A stretch of DNA of 64,000 bases, taken from NCBI GenBank assembly GCA_026545225.1, contig CM048845.1:99891033-99955032 (forward strand), in the 5' to 3' direction. Below the pieces are notes generated by a model that did no database searches, was not told where the DNA came from, and worked only from the letters and a program-made list of their open reading frames with translations. Positions 35,201-46,091 of this stretch are shown in pieces (within the stretch, counting starts at the first letter, position 1; each line of letters opens with the position of its first letter). A program made the translations under genes and the position numbers. The DNA comes from Cornus controversa. Its lineage: Eukaryota; Streptophyta; Magnoliopsida; Cornales; Cornaceae.

Positions 35201-35534
35201 CTTCGAGCCTTGTTCCATAACATTAGCCTTTGCCACTATGGAGTAATGTTCACTCTTCTTTTCAGAACCACGATTGTCTTCCTCAATTATGAGTCTCACT
35301 ATTAATTCTTCAAGATTCATCTCTTTGCGTTTATGCTTAAGATAATTCTTAAAATCTTTCCATGATGGTGGCAATTTTTCAACCATTGCAGCCACTTGGA
35401 ATGAATCACTTAAAGACATTCCTTCAGCCTGGATATCATGTAAGATCACTTGCAACTCTTGAACTTGGCTTATCACTATTTTTTACTCTATCATCTTGTA
35501 GTCAAGAAATTTGTCAACTATAAATTTCTTCATG
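32226..35534 (-). pseudogene. Copia gag-pol polyprotein, broken
   Basis: Gag tail with a zinc knuckle (CYNCGKSRHRSNEC, near 35088-35135). Protease with WWVDTGATRHIC (D-T/S-G active site, about 34950). Pre-integrase HHCC zone (HARLGHVNYDTL, CETCVESK). Integrase with the SDRGGE-type segment near 34185. RT with KWIFKKKMK, FLNGELDEEIYMEQPEGF and YIDNML. RNase H with SDANWISN and SGYVFTLGG. The RT catalytic motif YVDD is YIDN, so the second Asp is Asn. There is a frameshift in an A-run at about 34315, and a stop at 34200. A 23-bp tandem duplication at 33143-33188 throws the RT out of frame. It cannot make an active polyprotein. Confidence 0.88.
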
Positions 35535-36935
35535 CCAGTTGATCGGTGTTGAATGTTACGCATTCTAGCCTCTTAATTTGCATATTTTATTCTCTTAGTG
35601 ATAGTTTATATGTGATTTTACTCTATTTTTGTGTTTTCTGTCTTTTTCAGGGCTTTAATGATTATTTCAGATAAAACCATGATTTTGGGCTTTTAAAGTT
35701 GATATCCAAGAAGGTTATATGAAGCCTACATCTAATGGGTCTATTCAATTCCATATTTCAACTCAAATCAGCTCAAGGAAGAGGTTCAAGAGAATTATAA
35801 CTGCTTAAGAAGATTACGGGCCTGAAGCCCAATTCTGCACTTAATCCAGTTTTAATCCCATTTTAGAAAGTGGACCTAAAGTCTTATTTTTGAGCTTCAA
35901 TTCGACTTAATTTTTATAAAAGTTGAACGAAATTCGATTCTGGACACTTTTGTATTTCACGTAAATTTCGTGAATCGGACTTCTACTGGGTCAAAACTTG
36001 GGCCGAATGTCAGTAGAAAAATATACCTATTTAGGGCTGCGGGAAAACCCTAATTATCTCCTAATTGGATTAGGACTTTATCTCATAATTGGATTAGGAC
36101 TTTATGTATTATCTTGGGGTATAAAGAGGTGAATTGGAGGCTATTTTGGAAAAGAAAAGAAGTGGAGGACAAGGCAGAGAAGACAGAGACAATCCGAATT
36201 TTATTTACTTATTATGTCTTTTATTTATTTGTTATCTTCTTCTTCTACCATGTATAACTAAACTCCTCAACTAGGGTTGAGGAGGAAACCTCCATTAATG
36301 AAGTGAAGTTCTTTTGTTCATTAATTTATTCCCATGTGTGTGATTTAATTGCTTATGATTTTCGCTTCTTGTGATTAATTATTTTATAATTCTTTCACCA
36401 TCTATATCATGTATATGTGGTAATTAGAAAGTATTATAATTAATCTAAGCTTAGGTTTGTATTTCTTAAAAGTGATAATCTTTGATCTTATGTTTTTCAT
36501 TAAATTGGATACATAGGATGCTTAGAATTTTACACTAGTGAAGCGAAGGAAAATCTACCTTTTAATATATTTTTCATAGTGCTTTATTGTTAAATCTTGA
36601 GTAAGCAATAGATTGATTTCGTGATTGCTATTCTAACTTTGGGAATTAATAAATGAATATTAGAAATTTTATGAATTTAATGGTGGTGGAATCCAAAACC
36701 TTAGTTATTTTCTTTATTTGATTTCAATTGTATTATTTTATTTGCATGTTAGTTTAATTTATCTCAAATCAATCAACTTTTGTTTAAACTAGATTAGTTT
36801 TAAATTAATTTGAATTTTTGTTAGTATTTCTTCTCAAAGCATTCCCTTTGGTTCAACCTCGTTCTTGCCGATCTATACTTTAATAGATTCGTATCCTTGT
36901 GAGTTATTTTACACTTTTAAAACAACATCACCAGT
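35535..36935. mobile_element. Solo LTR inserted in copia gag, with 5-bp TSD
   Basis: The insert is 35540-36930 (1391 bp). On the plus strand it starts TGATCGGTGTTGAATG and ends AAAACAACATCA (TG...CA). It is flanked by CCAGT at 35535-35539 and 36931-36935, an exact 5-bp duplication. It has no coding capacity but does have a TATA-like GGGGTATAAAGAGG near 36115, as expected of an LTR. Removing it restores the copia gag continuity across KTED..T and MKKFIVDKFLD. It is probably of Ty3/gypsy origin. That lineage assignment is uncertain. Confidence 0.85.
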
Positions 36936-37085
36936 GTCTTCAGTCTTATATTTCTTGTCCAAAGAATCGCATAATGCCTTTGCTGTTTTACTAGCAGCAT
37001 ACACATTATATAGTGTATTGTCTAATCCATTTAGGATATAGTTTCTACACAATAAATCTGCATGCTTCCATGCATCAACAGCGCT

Positions 37086-38164
37086 CGTCGGACTCTCCCT
37101 GTATTACTGCTTATCTGACTCGGAGTTGCCGCAACAGTGGCCCTCCGCGGGAAGACATTTCCCTTGGCCGGAGGTGGAATAATTTCTCCCAGGCGCCTGG
37201 CACTATTCATTAGGCCAGAGAAGGTTTTTATCTCATGATTAACTAAATGCACCCGATACTCTCTCAGCATACCATCCACGCATATTTTTATCAGTTGCTC
37301 TTCTGAGGTCGGCTCAAAACATTCCAATGACATCTCACGGAAACGTTTGACATATGTGACTACTTCTTCACCCAACTTTTGCTTGTGCCGAGTTAACGAC
37401 AGCATTGTGACTCGCTCCTCAGTGGTGAAGAATTTTTCATAGAATTTAGCCAGCATTTCTGCCCAAGTTAACACTGTTCCTGGCACTAAATTCATGTACC
37501 AGGTGTAAGCTCTTCCTGTAAGGGATTTCGAGAATTCCCTGAGCTTAAGCTGTTCATCATTTCTGTAGGCACCTAACGCGTCCACAAATCGCGCGATATG
37601 CTCCCTTGCATCTCCTTCCCTACCGTCAAACTGTCTGAATTTTGGAGAAAAATATCCCTCCGGATATGGCATTAATAATATGGCGGGATCATAAGGCGGT
37701 GGGACCTCAATATCAACGGTTGTATTCTTTTTGGAATTAAGAATTGCTTGTAATTGCTCAATGGTTACGAACGAGGCATTAACATTGTGCTGGATATCAT
37801 TGTCAGATTCCTTTTGGCCAGGATTTTCTGTCACATCCGGGGCTATTATCTGAGGTGATTGTCTTCGACCGGGAACAGGTGATCGCTCTGTTCTGGGACT
37901 AGACTGCTGAGTTCGCAAAAACTGTAGGATCTGCACTTGAGTTTCTTGGATATTTGCTAGTACTTGGAGCATCATTGGGGGGATATTATCTTGAGATTGT
38001 GGAGGAGTCACAGTGATTGGTGGATTCTGCCTTCTTTGTACTTTACGCCTTTGTTGAGGAACACCTGAATTGACAGGATTGGCCGGATCTGGATTTTGAT
38101 CAGCTCTCTGAGAACTTGGTGCAGCTTGCTTCCCTTTCCGCTTAACATTCTGCTGACCAGCCAT
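37086..38164 (-). pseudogene. Ty3/gypsy gag, C-terminally truncated
   Basis: An open minus-strand frame starts MAGQQNVKRKGKQ at 38164. It has a low-complexity N-terminus, then the retrotransposon gag fold: FDGREGDAREHIARF, LTGRAYTWYMNL, WAEMLAKFYEKFF, VTYVKRFREMSLEC. The frame is intact for over 350 codons, unlike most relics here. It ends abruptly near 37090, where the sequence becomes copia gag (WKHADLLCRNYILNGLDN) in another frame. The zinc knuckle and the whole gypsy pol are missing. Confidence 0.85.
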
Positions 38165-38180
38165 GTGAAAGGCAATCCTC

Positions 38181-38200
38181 CCCAGTGGAGTCGCCAATTG
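38181..38200 (-). promoter_or_regulatory. Gypsy primer-binding site
   Basis: Minus-strand TGGCGACTCCACTGGGGA follows directly on the LTR end CCTATTTACA (plus-strand TGTAAATAGG at 38199). This matches the primer-binding site used by many plant Ty3/gypsy elements, complementary to the 3' end of a tRNA (often reported as tRNA-Arg). Confidence 0.7.
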
Positions 38201-39021
38201 TAAATAGGTAGATGAGTTCTGCTATGAGGAGTGACTATCACAGGACTGAGTTGTAAGAACTGAATAGGATCAAGCTGATGAAGTAACCATGAAACAATAA
38301 TAGGAATGTGAGCTGGGTGCTAGATGGGAGAGAGAGAAAGCAAGAGTGATTCAGAGAGGGAGGGGGCACCAGAATGATCCACATGTCACCACGCCATGGG
38401 GTATTTATAGACCTCAGGCATGGGGCTTATGACAGCTGTCATCCTACGTGGCACTTGGCCGCGTATCCCTTCCTTCACCACTCCCGGTTGTAACCATGAG
38501 TCTATACCCCTCGCGGGCTTGGTTATACCCGCGAGAAACGTTGTGATGGTGCCCGCGTAGAGTCACACTAGCACAACTTTAGATGCCCATGGCCCAACGA
38601 GCCTTCCTCTCAATCCTCCATACCACACTCAACCCACCTTCCCGCCTGGGACCATGACGGCATATGCTCTATTATGACACCATGATCGCCCAAACCATAT
38701 CACAGCCTGTACCTGTGCCTAAAATGGTCTGTGGGACACCGTAGCCTCATACTAATTCCCACTTCTCAATGCTAGAAGTAACGTCGCGACAAGTTACTTT
38801 CCATATTGAAGAGAGGAATTAATAGTCTTCTACATAGCCCCTGTCACAAGGATAACCACTTAAGATTGTGAGCTGGCAAGCCACACAATGGCCCATTCAT
38901 CCATGGTTCCTTGTAACCCTTGAGAGTATGCCATGTTTGTTAATTTAGAAGTGTTTTATAGAATCATACTCCTTTCAGAGTTGGTTCCAGAAAACACAAT
39001 CTAATTACCAAACATAACATA
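38199..39021 (-). mobile_element. Gypsy 5' LTR (outer boundary uncertain)
   Basis: The inner boundary is fixed by the primer-binding site. A minus-strand TATA box (GTCTATAAATACCCC) lies at about 38398-38412. A possible outer end is TGTTATGTTTGG at 39021, giving about 820 bp. The GC-rich sequence up to 39260 could also belong to it. No second LTR or target duplication was found. Confidence 0.55.
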
Positions 39022-39109
39022 CCCGTCAGAGAGGATTGCCCCCAATCTTCTCACTCCCTGTGCTTCTGTATGCTTTGCTAACCCCCCATGGGGATTGAGG
39101 ATTCCTTTT

Positions 39110-39262
39110 ATGTAAATACCCCTACGCGGGAAGAGGATCATCCCTCCGCGGGAATGGGTTGACCCTGCGCGGGGGGATGTTGCCCGCGCATGGGTTAACC
39201 ACGCGGGTGCGTGGCCCCCGCGGGATTATCCCATACGCGGGGAGAATGCCTCCGCGTGAGGT
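39110..39262. repeat. CGCGGG-rich cluster
   Basis: At least eight CGCGGG/CCGCGG-type words occur within about 150 bp (for example CTACGCGGGAAG, CCTCCGCGGGAAT, CCCCCGCGGGAT, TACGCGGGGAG). The surroundings are strongly AT-rich. Similar words recur in the gypsy LTR (38510-38560) and in gag (37146), which suggests a shared origin. Confidence 0.6.
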
Positions 39263-39359
39263 CTATGTATATATGAGGCTTCCTGTCCCATTCCTTCTTT
39301 CTGTCCCATTCCTTCTTTCCTTGCTCTGTAATGTACTTATCCACACTCAGTAAACTTGA

Positions 39360-39470
39360 TGTTTGCATATACCTAATAACTTGAAGCTTAGCAAACCTGA
39401 AGTTTTGCATACACTTAAAAGATTGAAGTTCAGCAAACCTGGAGTTTTGCATACACTTAGTATCTTTGTA
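39360..39470 (+). repeat. Short tandem repeat before copia gag relic
   Basis: Two to three copies of a unit of about 40 bp built on TTGAAG, TTAGCAAACCTGAAGTTTTG and CATACACTTA lie downstream of a TATA-like GTATATATGAGG (about 39267). The position fits the R/U5 leader of the plus-strand copia relic that follows. Confidence 0.5.
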
Positions 39471-39837
39471 AGCATGCAACTTACTCGTTATACACCTGAA
39501 GTTCATAAAGTTATTAAATTTATAAACTTGAGGATTTATTATTATTTGTGAGCCAAAAGTCACAAATATTATTTACAAGCCTGAAGCTTGATAAACATAT
39601 ACTATATTTGTATATGATTTCATATGTTTGTTAATATGCTATATCTCTATATAATATTGACGTATGAATTTTGATTCTAGTGGAATTCTTGAAAGGGTAT
39701 TATATTATATTTGAAAAGTTGATAAAAGACTTCAAACGTCATATATCAAGAGTTTCCTTTCATGAATTTGGTAAAACCATATTGGATTGTCATGCATATA
39801 TGATTCCAATTGTCTTATTTTGTCATTTATAGTAACA

Positions 39838-40801
39838 TGGCAAACCTCACAAAGCTTGAATTTGTTGCACTTGATATCACTGGCAACGACTACTTGTCAT
39901 GGGTACTAGATGCCAATAATATAGGGCATACTATTAAAGAAGAAAATCAAGCGTTCCTGTAGGACCGTGTGAAAGCAATGATTTTCCTTAAGCATCATAT
40001 CCACGAGGAACTAAAAACAAAGTATCTCACGATTAAAAACCCACTTGTATTATGGAAATAGTTAAAGGAACGATATGAACACCATAGAAACATAATCCTT
40101 CTTAGAGCTCGTTATGATTGGCTAAAGTTATGGGTAGAAGATTACATATCTATTAGTGAGTATAATTCAGCCCTCTTCAAAATCACCTCTCTACTCCAAC
40201 TCTGTGGAGAATCGATCACCGATGCGGCCATGTTAGAAAAAACGTATACCATTTTCCATCCATCAAATATGATCCTGCAAGAACTATATAGAGAGCGTAG
40301 GTTTTCAAAATACTTTGAGTTGATCTCCTGCCTATTGGTAGCCGAACAAAATAGTGAGCTCCTGTTACAAAATCACCAATCACGTCCAAACGAAATAGTA
40401 GCATTCCCAGAAACAAATGTAATTTCTTTTCACGGTAGTTGACATAGACGTGGTGGTAGTCGTAGGAATAATCGTGGTAGAAATAACTACCATAACCGTG
40501 GTGGTCATAATTCCTCAATGATTCCTAGAAGAAATTTTACATCGAGGCATCTGAAGTGGAATAGAAATGATAACAAGCAAGGAAATGGGAAAGGTGTACA
40601 AAATGAGTCTTCCATGAATTACGACGAAAAACCTTGTTATCGATGTGGTAGAAAAGGACATTGGTCACGAGCTTGTCGTGCCCTAGACATTTAGTTGGTC
40701 TTTATCAAGCTTCTCTGAAGGGTAAAAGAAAAGAAATTAAAATGAATTTCATGAATGACTTGATTGATAATGACCTGCCAGTTGACATTGCTAACCTTGG
40801 A
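39838..40801 (+). pseudogene. Ty1/copia gag relic, gag only
   Basis: Starts ATG with MANLTKLEFVALDITGNDYL, the N-terminus of a common plant copia gag. It continues through LFKITSLLQLCGE and an Arg/Asn/Gly-rich stretch to a zinc knuckle, CYRCGRKGHWSRAC (about 40636-40678). Past a 1-bp shift it reads HLVGLYQASLKGK. Stops occur near 39961, 40060 and 40441. No protease, integrase or RT follows, so this copy keeps gag only. Confidence 0.85.
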
Positions 40802-40859
40802 TGACTCAAGACTTCTTTGTATCGAGGAAGTCGTTAAATTAGCAAATTTTGAGCCATAA

Positions 40860-41420
40860 AAAATACAGTAATACATTGAGTCCCATCATCGCGCTGGCCA
40901 TAATAAAATTCTCGCAATAAAATAAAATAAAAAATCTTAAAATAAAATCACACAATCTGGTTAAAGATTTAAATTCACACATTTAAATTTGGTCAAATTT
41001 TAGTCAAAAGAAAGAGAATTAAAAAAATTGAATATTTTTGTGTTTAAGATAGTGGAGAGGAGGAAGTTAAACCTAGAAGCACACGTGGAAGGGCACTTAA
41101 ATCCGGCACTTTACGAGTCGGCAGCACGCCACACCTATCATATAAGTGCTGTAACTGCTGTTGTATAAGTGACCTTTGTTGGCTAACTTCCTAAAAATGG
41201 ATTAAACACATCCATTTGTTTAGGGGACCCACTAATTCGGTGATTTATTAGGAGTGTTGTGATATTATCCCTTCACAAGCGGCTGAGGAGTTTGAAGCCC
41301 CAAAAGGCATAAATCAAGCGGCTGAGATCAAAGAGGGTATGTCGGTATGCAACAGGGCTGTGATGTAGCGAGTCACACTCTGGAGTCTGATCTCAGAGGT
41401 TCACAGTAAGATGTTAACCA
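40860..41420. other. Intergenic, promoter-proximal to the RING gene
   Basis: No ORF or named repeat. The last 400 bp before the TATA box are less AT-rich than their surroundings and contain a local repeat of CAAGCGGCTGAG (near 41276 and 41317). Confidence 0.4.
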
Positions 41421-41424
41421 AGCT

Positions 41425-41515
41425 TGTATATATATAGACATATTTCTAGAGTGAGAGAGAGAGATGATCGGATCTATGCCTTCAGCACGCTCTCCGATAT
41501 AGCGACAAGCAATTG
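41425..41515 (+). promoter_or_regulatory. RING gene promoter and first leader exon
   Basis: TTGTATATATATAGACA (about 41424-41440) is a TATA box. A GAGAGAGAGA run follows at the likely start site. The first exon, rich in short non-AUG sequence, ends at 41515 before GTAAGATCG. This is inferred from motif order; transcript data would settle it. Confidence 0.5.
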
Positions 41516-44500
41516 GTAAGATCGCCTTTTATTTTTCCATTTCTCATGTTGTGTAACCCATTATTTTTTGTTCTTGGATTGTTTTCACCCGTTATGATTT
41601 GGTTTTTTTGGTTATCTGCGTTTGTTTCTTTCTTGTATACGATTTGGCATCTATGAGGAAACTTTATACGGATGAATTGCTGTTCATGGTTTTAGATCGA
41701 CGAGGAAATTTCTGTTAGCATTTTGGAACTACTTTTGGCTTTTAAGAGCAAAGACTAATGTCATTTTTGTTTCCAAATGCAACTGAAATTTGCTTCCAGA
41801 AGCAATAAAAGTACTTGCAAATTGCCGAGGATAAGGAGAAACCCAAAACATGGGAATGAATTTAATTTATAATTCAACCCATTAACCAGATTGTTTTTTT
41901 CTTTTTCTTTTTGGATTAGTTGACTAGAATGCCAAGATATAATTGCTAATTAAGGAAGAATGCCAATTTTTTCTCCAATAGTGTAATTTTGAAATTATGC
42001 ATATTTAAATTAAATCTTCTGCTATCATGCATTTATTTATTTTTATTTTTACGAATTATCTCTTATCTAATTAGACATGCTTGTGATTAAAATTCAATGG
42101 TTTGCAGTGTTTTCTTGCCTTGTTGTAATCAGATTGAATCAATATAACTGCTTATAAATGAAAAACAAGACAACGGGAGGAAGATTTTTTTTTTTTTTTT
42201 TGACTTAATCGACTTCTTGGAATCAGTTGCTCACATCTCATGTCGATTCATAGGCCATTAAACATTTTCTGAGTCTCAAACACATGTTTTATTGTCTTGC
42301 TCTTGTATGTGTTGCATACTTTCAACTTAATCCAAAGTACCTCTTGTTGAGCAGTAATTATCTTAACTTGCACATTATCAAAACTTTTAAGCCAGCTTCT
42401 GTTTTCTTGGGGTGCTACTTACAGTCTCTAAGTTTCTAATTCTTTTCTCTTTTTACCCATGCATCTCAACAAGTTCGTTTTAATTATAATCATTCTGTGT
42501 ACATGTTTTTTTCACTTCCCATTTTTTTTTCTCTAAATGTGTTAGGTTTTTCTTTTTTTCTCTATCAAACAATGCTATAAAAGCACCTTCCTTCATTCAT
42601 GCTATCATAACCTTTTAGACTGGTAAGTGATAGATCCAAGGTAGTGAAAAGTTCACATCTAATAAATCAGATTATTGAGCTAGGACAGAGAAAGAAGACT
42701 TCCCTAGAGCTGTGTCCATGGTGTTTGTGATGTCTGAGATTATTTATTTATTTATTTTGTTGTAGTGGTCACCATGTACCTTCTAACAATATTTGTCATC
42801 ATGATCACACAACCATGCTAAGAATCCAATTCAGGTTCTCACTTGGAAAGTTGCTGCAATAGACAGCATATATGGATTCAGTAATAGTTCGACGCTATAA
42901 AGACACCGAGTTACATAAAAAAACATTAAAAGTCAGTTGTGGTGTATGTCAATCTTGTGAGAAATAAAATACCGGAGTGTTACTCAATTGTTTTGTCTTG
43001 CTAAAATATTATTGTATATAAATAGAAAAACGTAGTTGCAATGTAATATTTAATTATTTAGTTTCCTGTAAATCATTGCTTTAACTTTCAATGGCCTCCT
43101 ACCAGCAACATTTCCATGTTTATTATTATACATGCATTTGCAGTGGCATCTTACATTCAGCAACCACCTGGCCTCAACTATTTTCTGTTCATAGCTAAGA
43201 GTTGTGCAATGTGAAAGTGGTTTGAAATTGTTTCAATTAGAAAGACCTAGAGGAATAAATAGGTCTGGTTTTACTTGTCAAAAAAAAAAAAAAAAGATTT
43301 AGTTTTGTTCTTTTTGCTTATTTTTTATTTTAAATAAGTTATGCAACAAGCGTGCAAACACAAAATAAAAGGCGATAGAGTAAAGATGAGACTCTGAGAT
43401 TTTACGTGGAAATCTCAATGACGAAAAGCCAGACTTTATGCCACTATGATGAGAAAGAATACAAGTTTCATTGCCCTCAAAACTGCTTTCCACGAGCCGC
43501 ATGTTCCATTATCGTCAGAATCATCAATCGTTGATTTACCTTCAACGCTAAGTTGTTCTCCAACTCCTGTGCCTTAGGAATTACCAACAATTAATATTGA
43601 TCTACGTCAATGCAGTCAGCTCATAATGATCTGTTTTTGACAGAATTAGATGCCTTTTTTTTTCACTCTCTCGTGCAAAGAGTATGAATCAATTACTGCT
43701 CTGATCACTTTAGATAACCTTAGTATAGGTGTTTGATACCAACGATAAGTAGATAACACACACACAACTATCACTCGCGTGTAAAAGTGTGTATAAACTC
43801 AAAGAAAGACAGAAAATTTTCAGTAATTTTTCTGCAGATTTTTTCTCTCTGATAAGGTCTGCAAAATCTGATCTCTATCTTTCAACAAAACAATAGGTGA
43901 GTTTTTAAACCAAGAGTCTTTGTTTTTAAGCTCAAAAAGTCTCTTAAAAACATTAGAAAACATTTCTTAGAGAACATGTTTGAGTTTACACGTATATCAG
44001 ATAAGTATCAAGGTCCAATTTGAACTGAAACTAGTTGGACCGATGCAGGTGCAGTGTTAGACAGGTACATTCTGTGAAACAAGTTGGACTGGTGCATGTC
44101 CTAAGTTAGAACGGTGCAACTGCCATTGGGATTTGAGAACAGTTTGGGACAAATGCAAGTTAGGGTTCATGCACAAGGTTCCTACAATTCCAGTTGTCTG
44201 GACGGATGCAAATTCAGAGTTGGACCAGTGCAAGTGTTGACTGTCAAAATATGCCTTTAAACACTTTTCAACTTTCATAAAAACAATATAACAATTTAAA
44301 AATAAACCTTTTACTTAAAGTGTCCCCACACCACTCAATTCACCAGGTCCTTGAGTGTGTTCATGTTGATGAAGCTTTAATTCCTTGATCATTTGGTCCC
44401 TTTAATCTTGAAGCTCTCGATAAAAGACTCAAAAGTAAAATTACTACTCTATCATGGTTCTGGTTCAAAATTTGCCAACATACATACATATATGTTAATG

Positions 44501-45156
44501 TAACAATAGCCATTACAAATACTAGGTATAGGATCACTTGAAATGTTGCTATGCCTTGCTGCTTTCATCTCATCATCAGAAGCTGAAGTCTCTCTTGTAA
44601 CCCACATATGGTATTGAAATCTTTTTGTTTCATTGGCATATCCCATTGTTGCAAGATTTAGATAGCTGAAGTACTACTTGGATATGATGCTTTCATATGC
44701 AATCCATCAAAGCTATTGGGAGCTGCTAGCCTGTAGTTTTATTATTTTCCACATTCGAGTATAATTGGGGAACTTCAAATTCTTTTTATTGGCATATCCC
44801 AATTTTGCAATCTTTAGATAACCAAAGCTTACCTGGTTGTGATGCTTTATATTCAAGGTTTCTGGGAGCTGTTAAGCATGTATTTATGTAATTTTCCACG
44901 GTTGATTCTTTTATATATAGGAGTATGCAGTATTAATGCTATATGAATTCTTTGTTGTAGCTTTTGTCGGAAAGGAAGTTTCGGATGTTAGCTTGTTGCT
45001 ATCTCTAGCAAGTTCTAAATTGCAGTTGCACGAGTATTTTTCCAAACTGCATGATGTTACCAGAATCTTGATTTGGTCTGAATTTTCTGCAAAATAAAGT
45101 ATACCATTTAGGTGCAAGACTAGTAGGCTATTTCATATAGTTGTCCAATCTTGCAG
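41516..45156 (+). other. Long 5'-leader intron of the RING gene
   Basis: Donor GGTAAG at 41516 and acceptor CAATCTTGCAG ending at 45156. It holds poly-T runs, retroelement-like sequence (43290-44300) and no convincing exon. Long first introns in the leader are common in plant genes. Confidence 0.5.
43290..44280. other. Retroelement-like fragment with TGCA-type short repeats
   Basis: Text such as 'gattttacgtggaaatctc' and 'gctctgat...gataccaac' resembles leader sequence of plant LTR elements, without intact genes. At 44030-44250 a word of the form TTGGACnGrTGCAarT recurs irregularly about seven times (44036, 44084, 44106, 44145, 44204, 44222). The class could not be fixed. Confidence 0.4.
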
Positions 45157-45281
45157 ATTGACTTAGAGGAATAGATGCTATTGACAGTTGCACCTACGAA
45201 GAGAACTCCTTTAGAACTTATCATGGCCAAGCGTACTTAAACAGGTACCCTTTGGTGGAGCAAACTTTTTTCACAATCACA

Positions 45282-46091
45282 ATGTGGAGTTTTGCTTCAA
45301 ATTCCATTGCTGGAACCACTGGAATGAAGAATGAACATCTAAGGCCAAGTCAAGCTCCCTCAGAGTGCTCTGATGATGAAATTTCTGTGAACAACAGTGG
45401 AGTGGAAGGGCTGGAATGCCCAATATGCTGGGAATCATTCAACATTGTAGAGAATGTGCCCTACATTTTATGGTGCGGCCATACCCTCTGTAAGAATTGT
45501 GTTTTGGGACTGCAATGGGCTGTCATAAAGTTGCCAACGCTACCAATTCAGCTTCCTTTTTTCATTTCTTGTCCATGGTGCAACCTTTTATCCTTCAGGT
45601 TGGTGTACAAGGGGAATCTCAGGTTCCCCCGCAGGAACTTCTTCCTCCTCTGGATGGTTGAAAGCATGAATGGTGATAGGGTAAAATCTCATTCATCCTT
45701 CTGTGGGGATCACCAATCAGTTTTGTCTTCAAACAGAAGCTTAGCCATGGGAAGTCAAGCTAGCCAAGTAAACCACAGCCATGTCCCATCTATTCATCTC
45801 CCAGCACAGATGGATTCCAATAATGATGAAGGTCGCCTTGTTGGTAGCTACCTCAATGCAGAAAGACTTCAGTTTTCTCTTCGTAAGTCGTTGGTTTTCT
45901 TTGTTCACTTGACAGCTAAGTTTCCCTTGGTCATCGTATTTCTTCTTATAGTTTTGTACGCAATACCAGCCAGTGCAGCCATCTTGGCCCTGTACATTCT
46001 TATCACTATCTTGTTTGCTGTCCCATCTTTTCTAGTACTATATTTTGCGTACCCCAGTTTGGATTGGCTGGTTAGGGAAATCATCACTTGA
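45282..46091 (+). CDS. Membrane-anchored RING-finger E3 ubiquitin ligase
   Basis: A single coding exon of 269 residues. The ATG at 45282 (MWSFASNSIAG) is the first in frame, and the frame upstream has no ATG. The RING domain covers about residues 46-108: CPICWESFNIVE, WCGHTLCKNC and SCPWCN, supplying the Cys/His zinc ligands in C-x2-C...C-x-H-x3-C-x2-C...C-x2-C order. The C-terminal part has two adjacent hydrophobic segments (VFFVHLTAKFPLVIVFLLIV and ILALYILITILFAVPSFLVL), so the protein is probably an endomembrane-anchored ligase that attaches ubiquitin to unknown substrates. The length and single exon match a conserved plant RING family whose members also start MWNFAS-like. I do not assign a symbol. 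No frameshift or lost zinc ligand is visible. Confidence 0.88.
   Translation: MWSFASNSIAGTTGMKNEHLRPSQAPSECSDDEISVNNSGVEGLECPICWESFNIVENVPYILWCGHTLCKNCVLGLQWAVIKLPTLPIQLPFFISCPWCNLLSFRLVYKGNLRFPRRNFFLLWMVESMNGDRVKSHSSFCGDHQSVLSSNRSLAMGSQASQVNHSHVPSIHLPAQMDSNNDEGRLVGSYLNAERLQFSLRKSLVFFVHLTAKFPLVIVFLLIVLYAIPASAAILALYILITILFAVPSFLVLYFAYPSLDWLVREIIT

Larger units (their letters stand above)
30801..37085 (-). mobile_element. Ty1/copia retrotransposon, decayed and interrupted
   Basis: Minus-strand order is gag (37085-36931 and 35534-35054), protease and pre-integrase (35051-34290), integrase (about 34290-33398), RT (33394-32634), RNase H (32579-32226), polypurine tract (TGGGGGAT at about 31340-31348) and LTR. 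The LTR begins TGTTGGACGATTTTG at 31340 and has a TATA box (CTATATATAGCC) near 31042. It may end at TTTCAATCA (30801), though that boundary is uncertain. The 5' LTR is missing: at about 37085 the copia gag joins a gypsy gag. A solo LTR sits in gag at 35540-36930. Confidence 0.85.
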
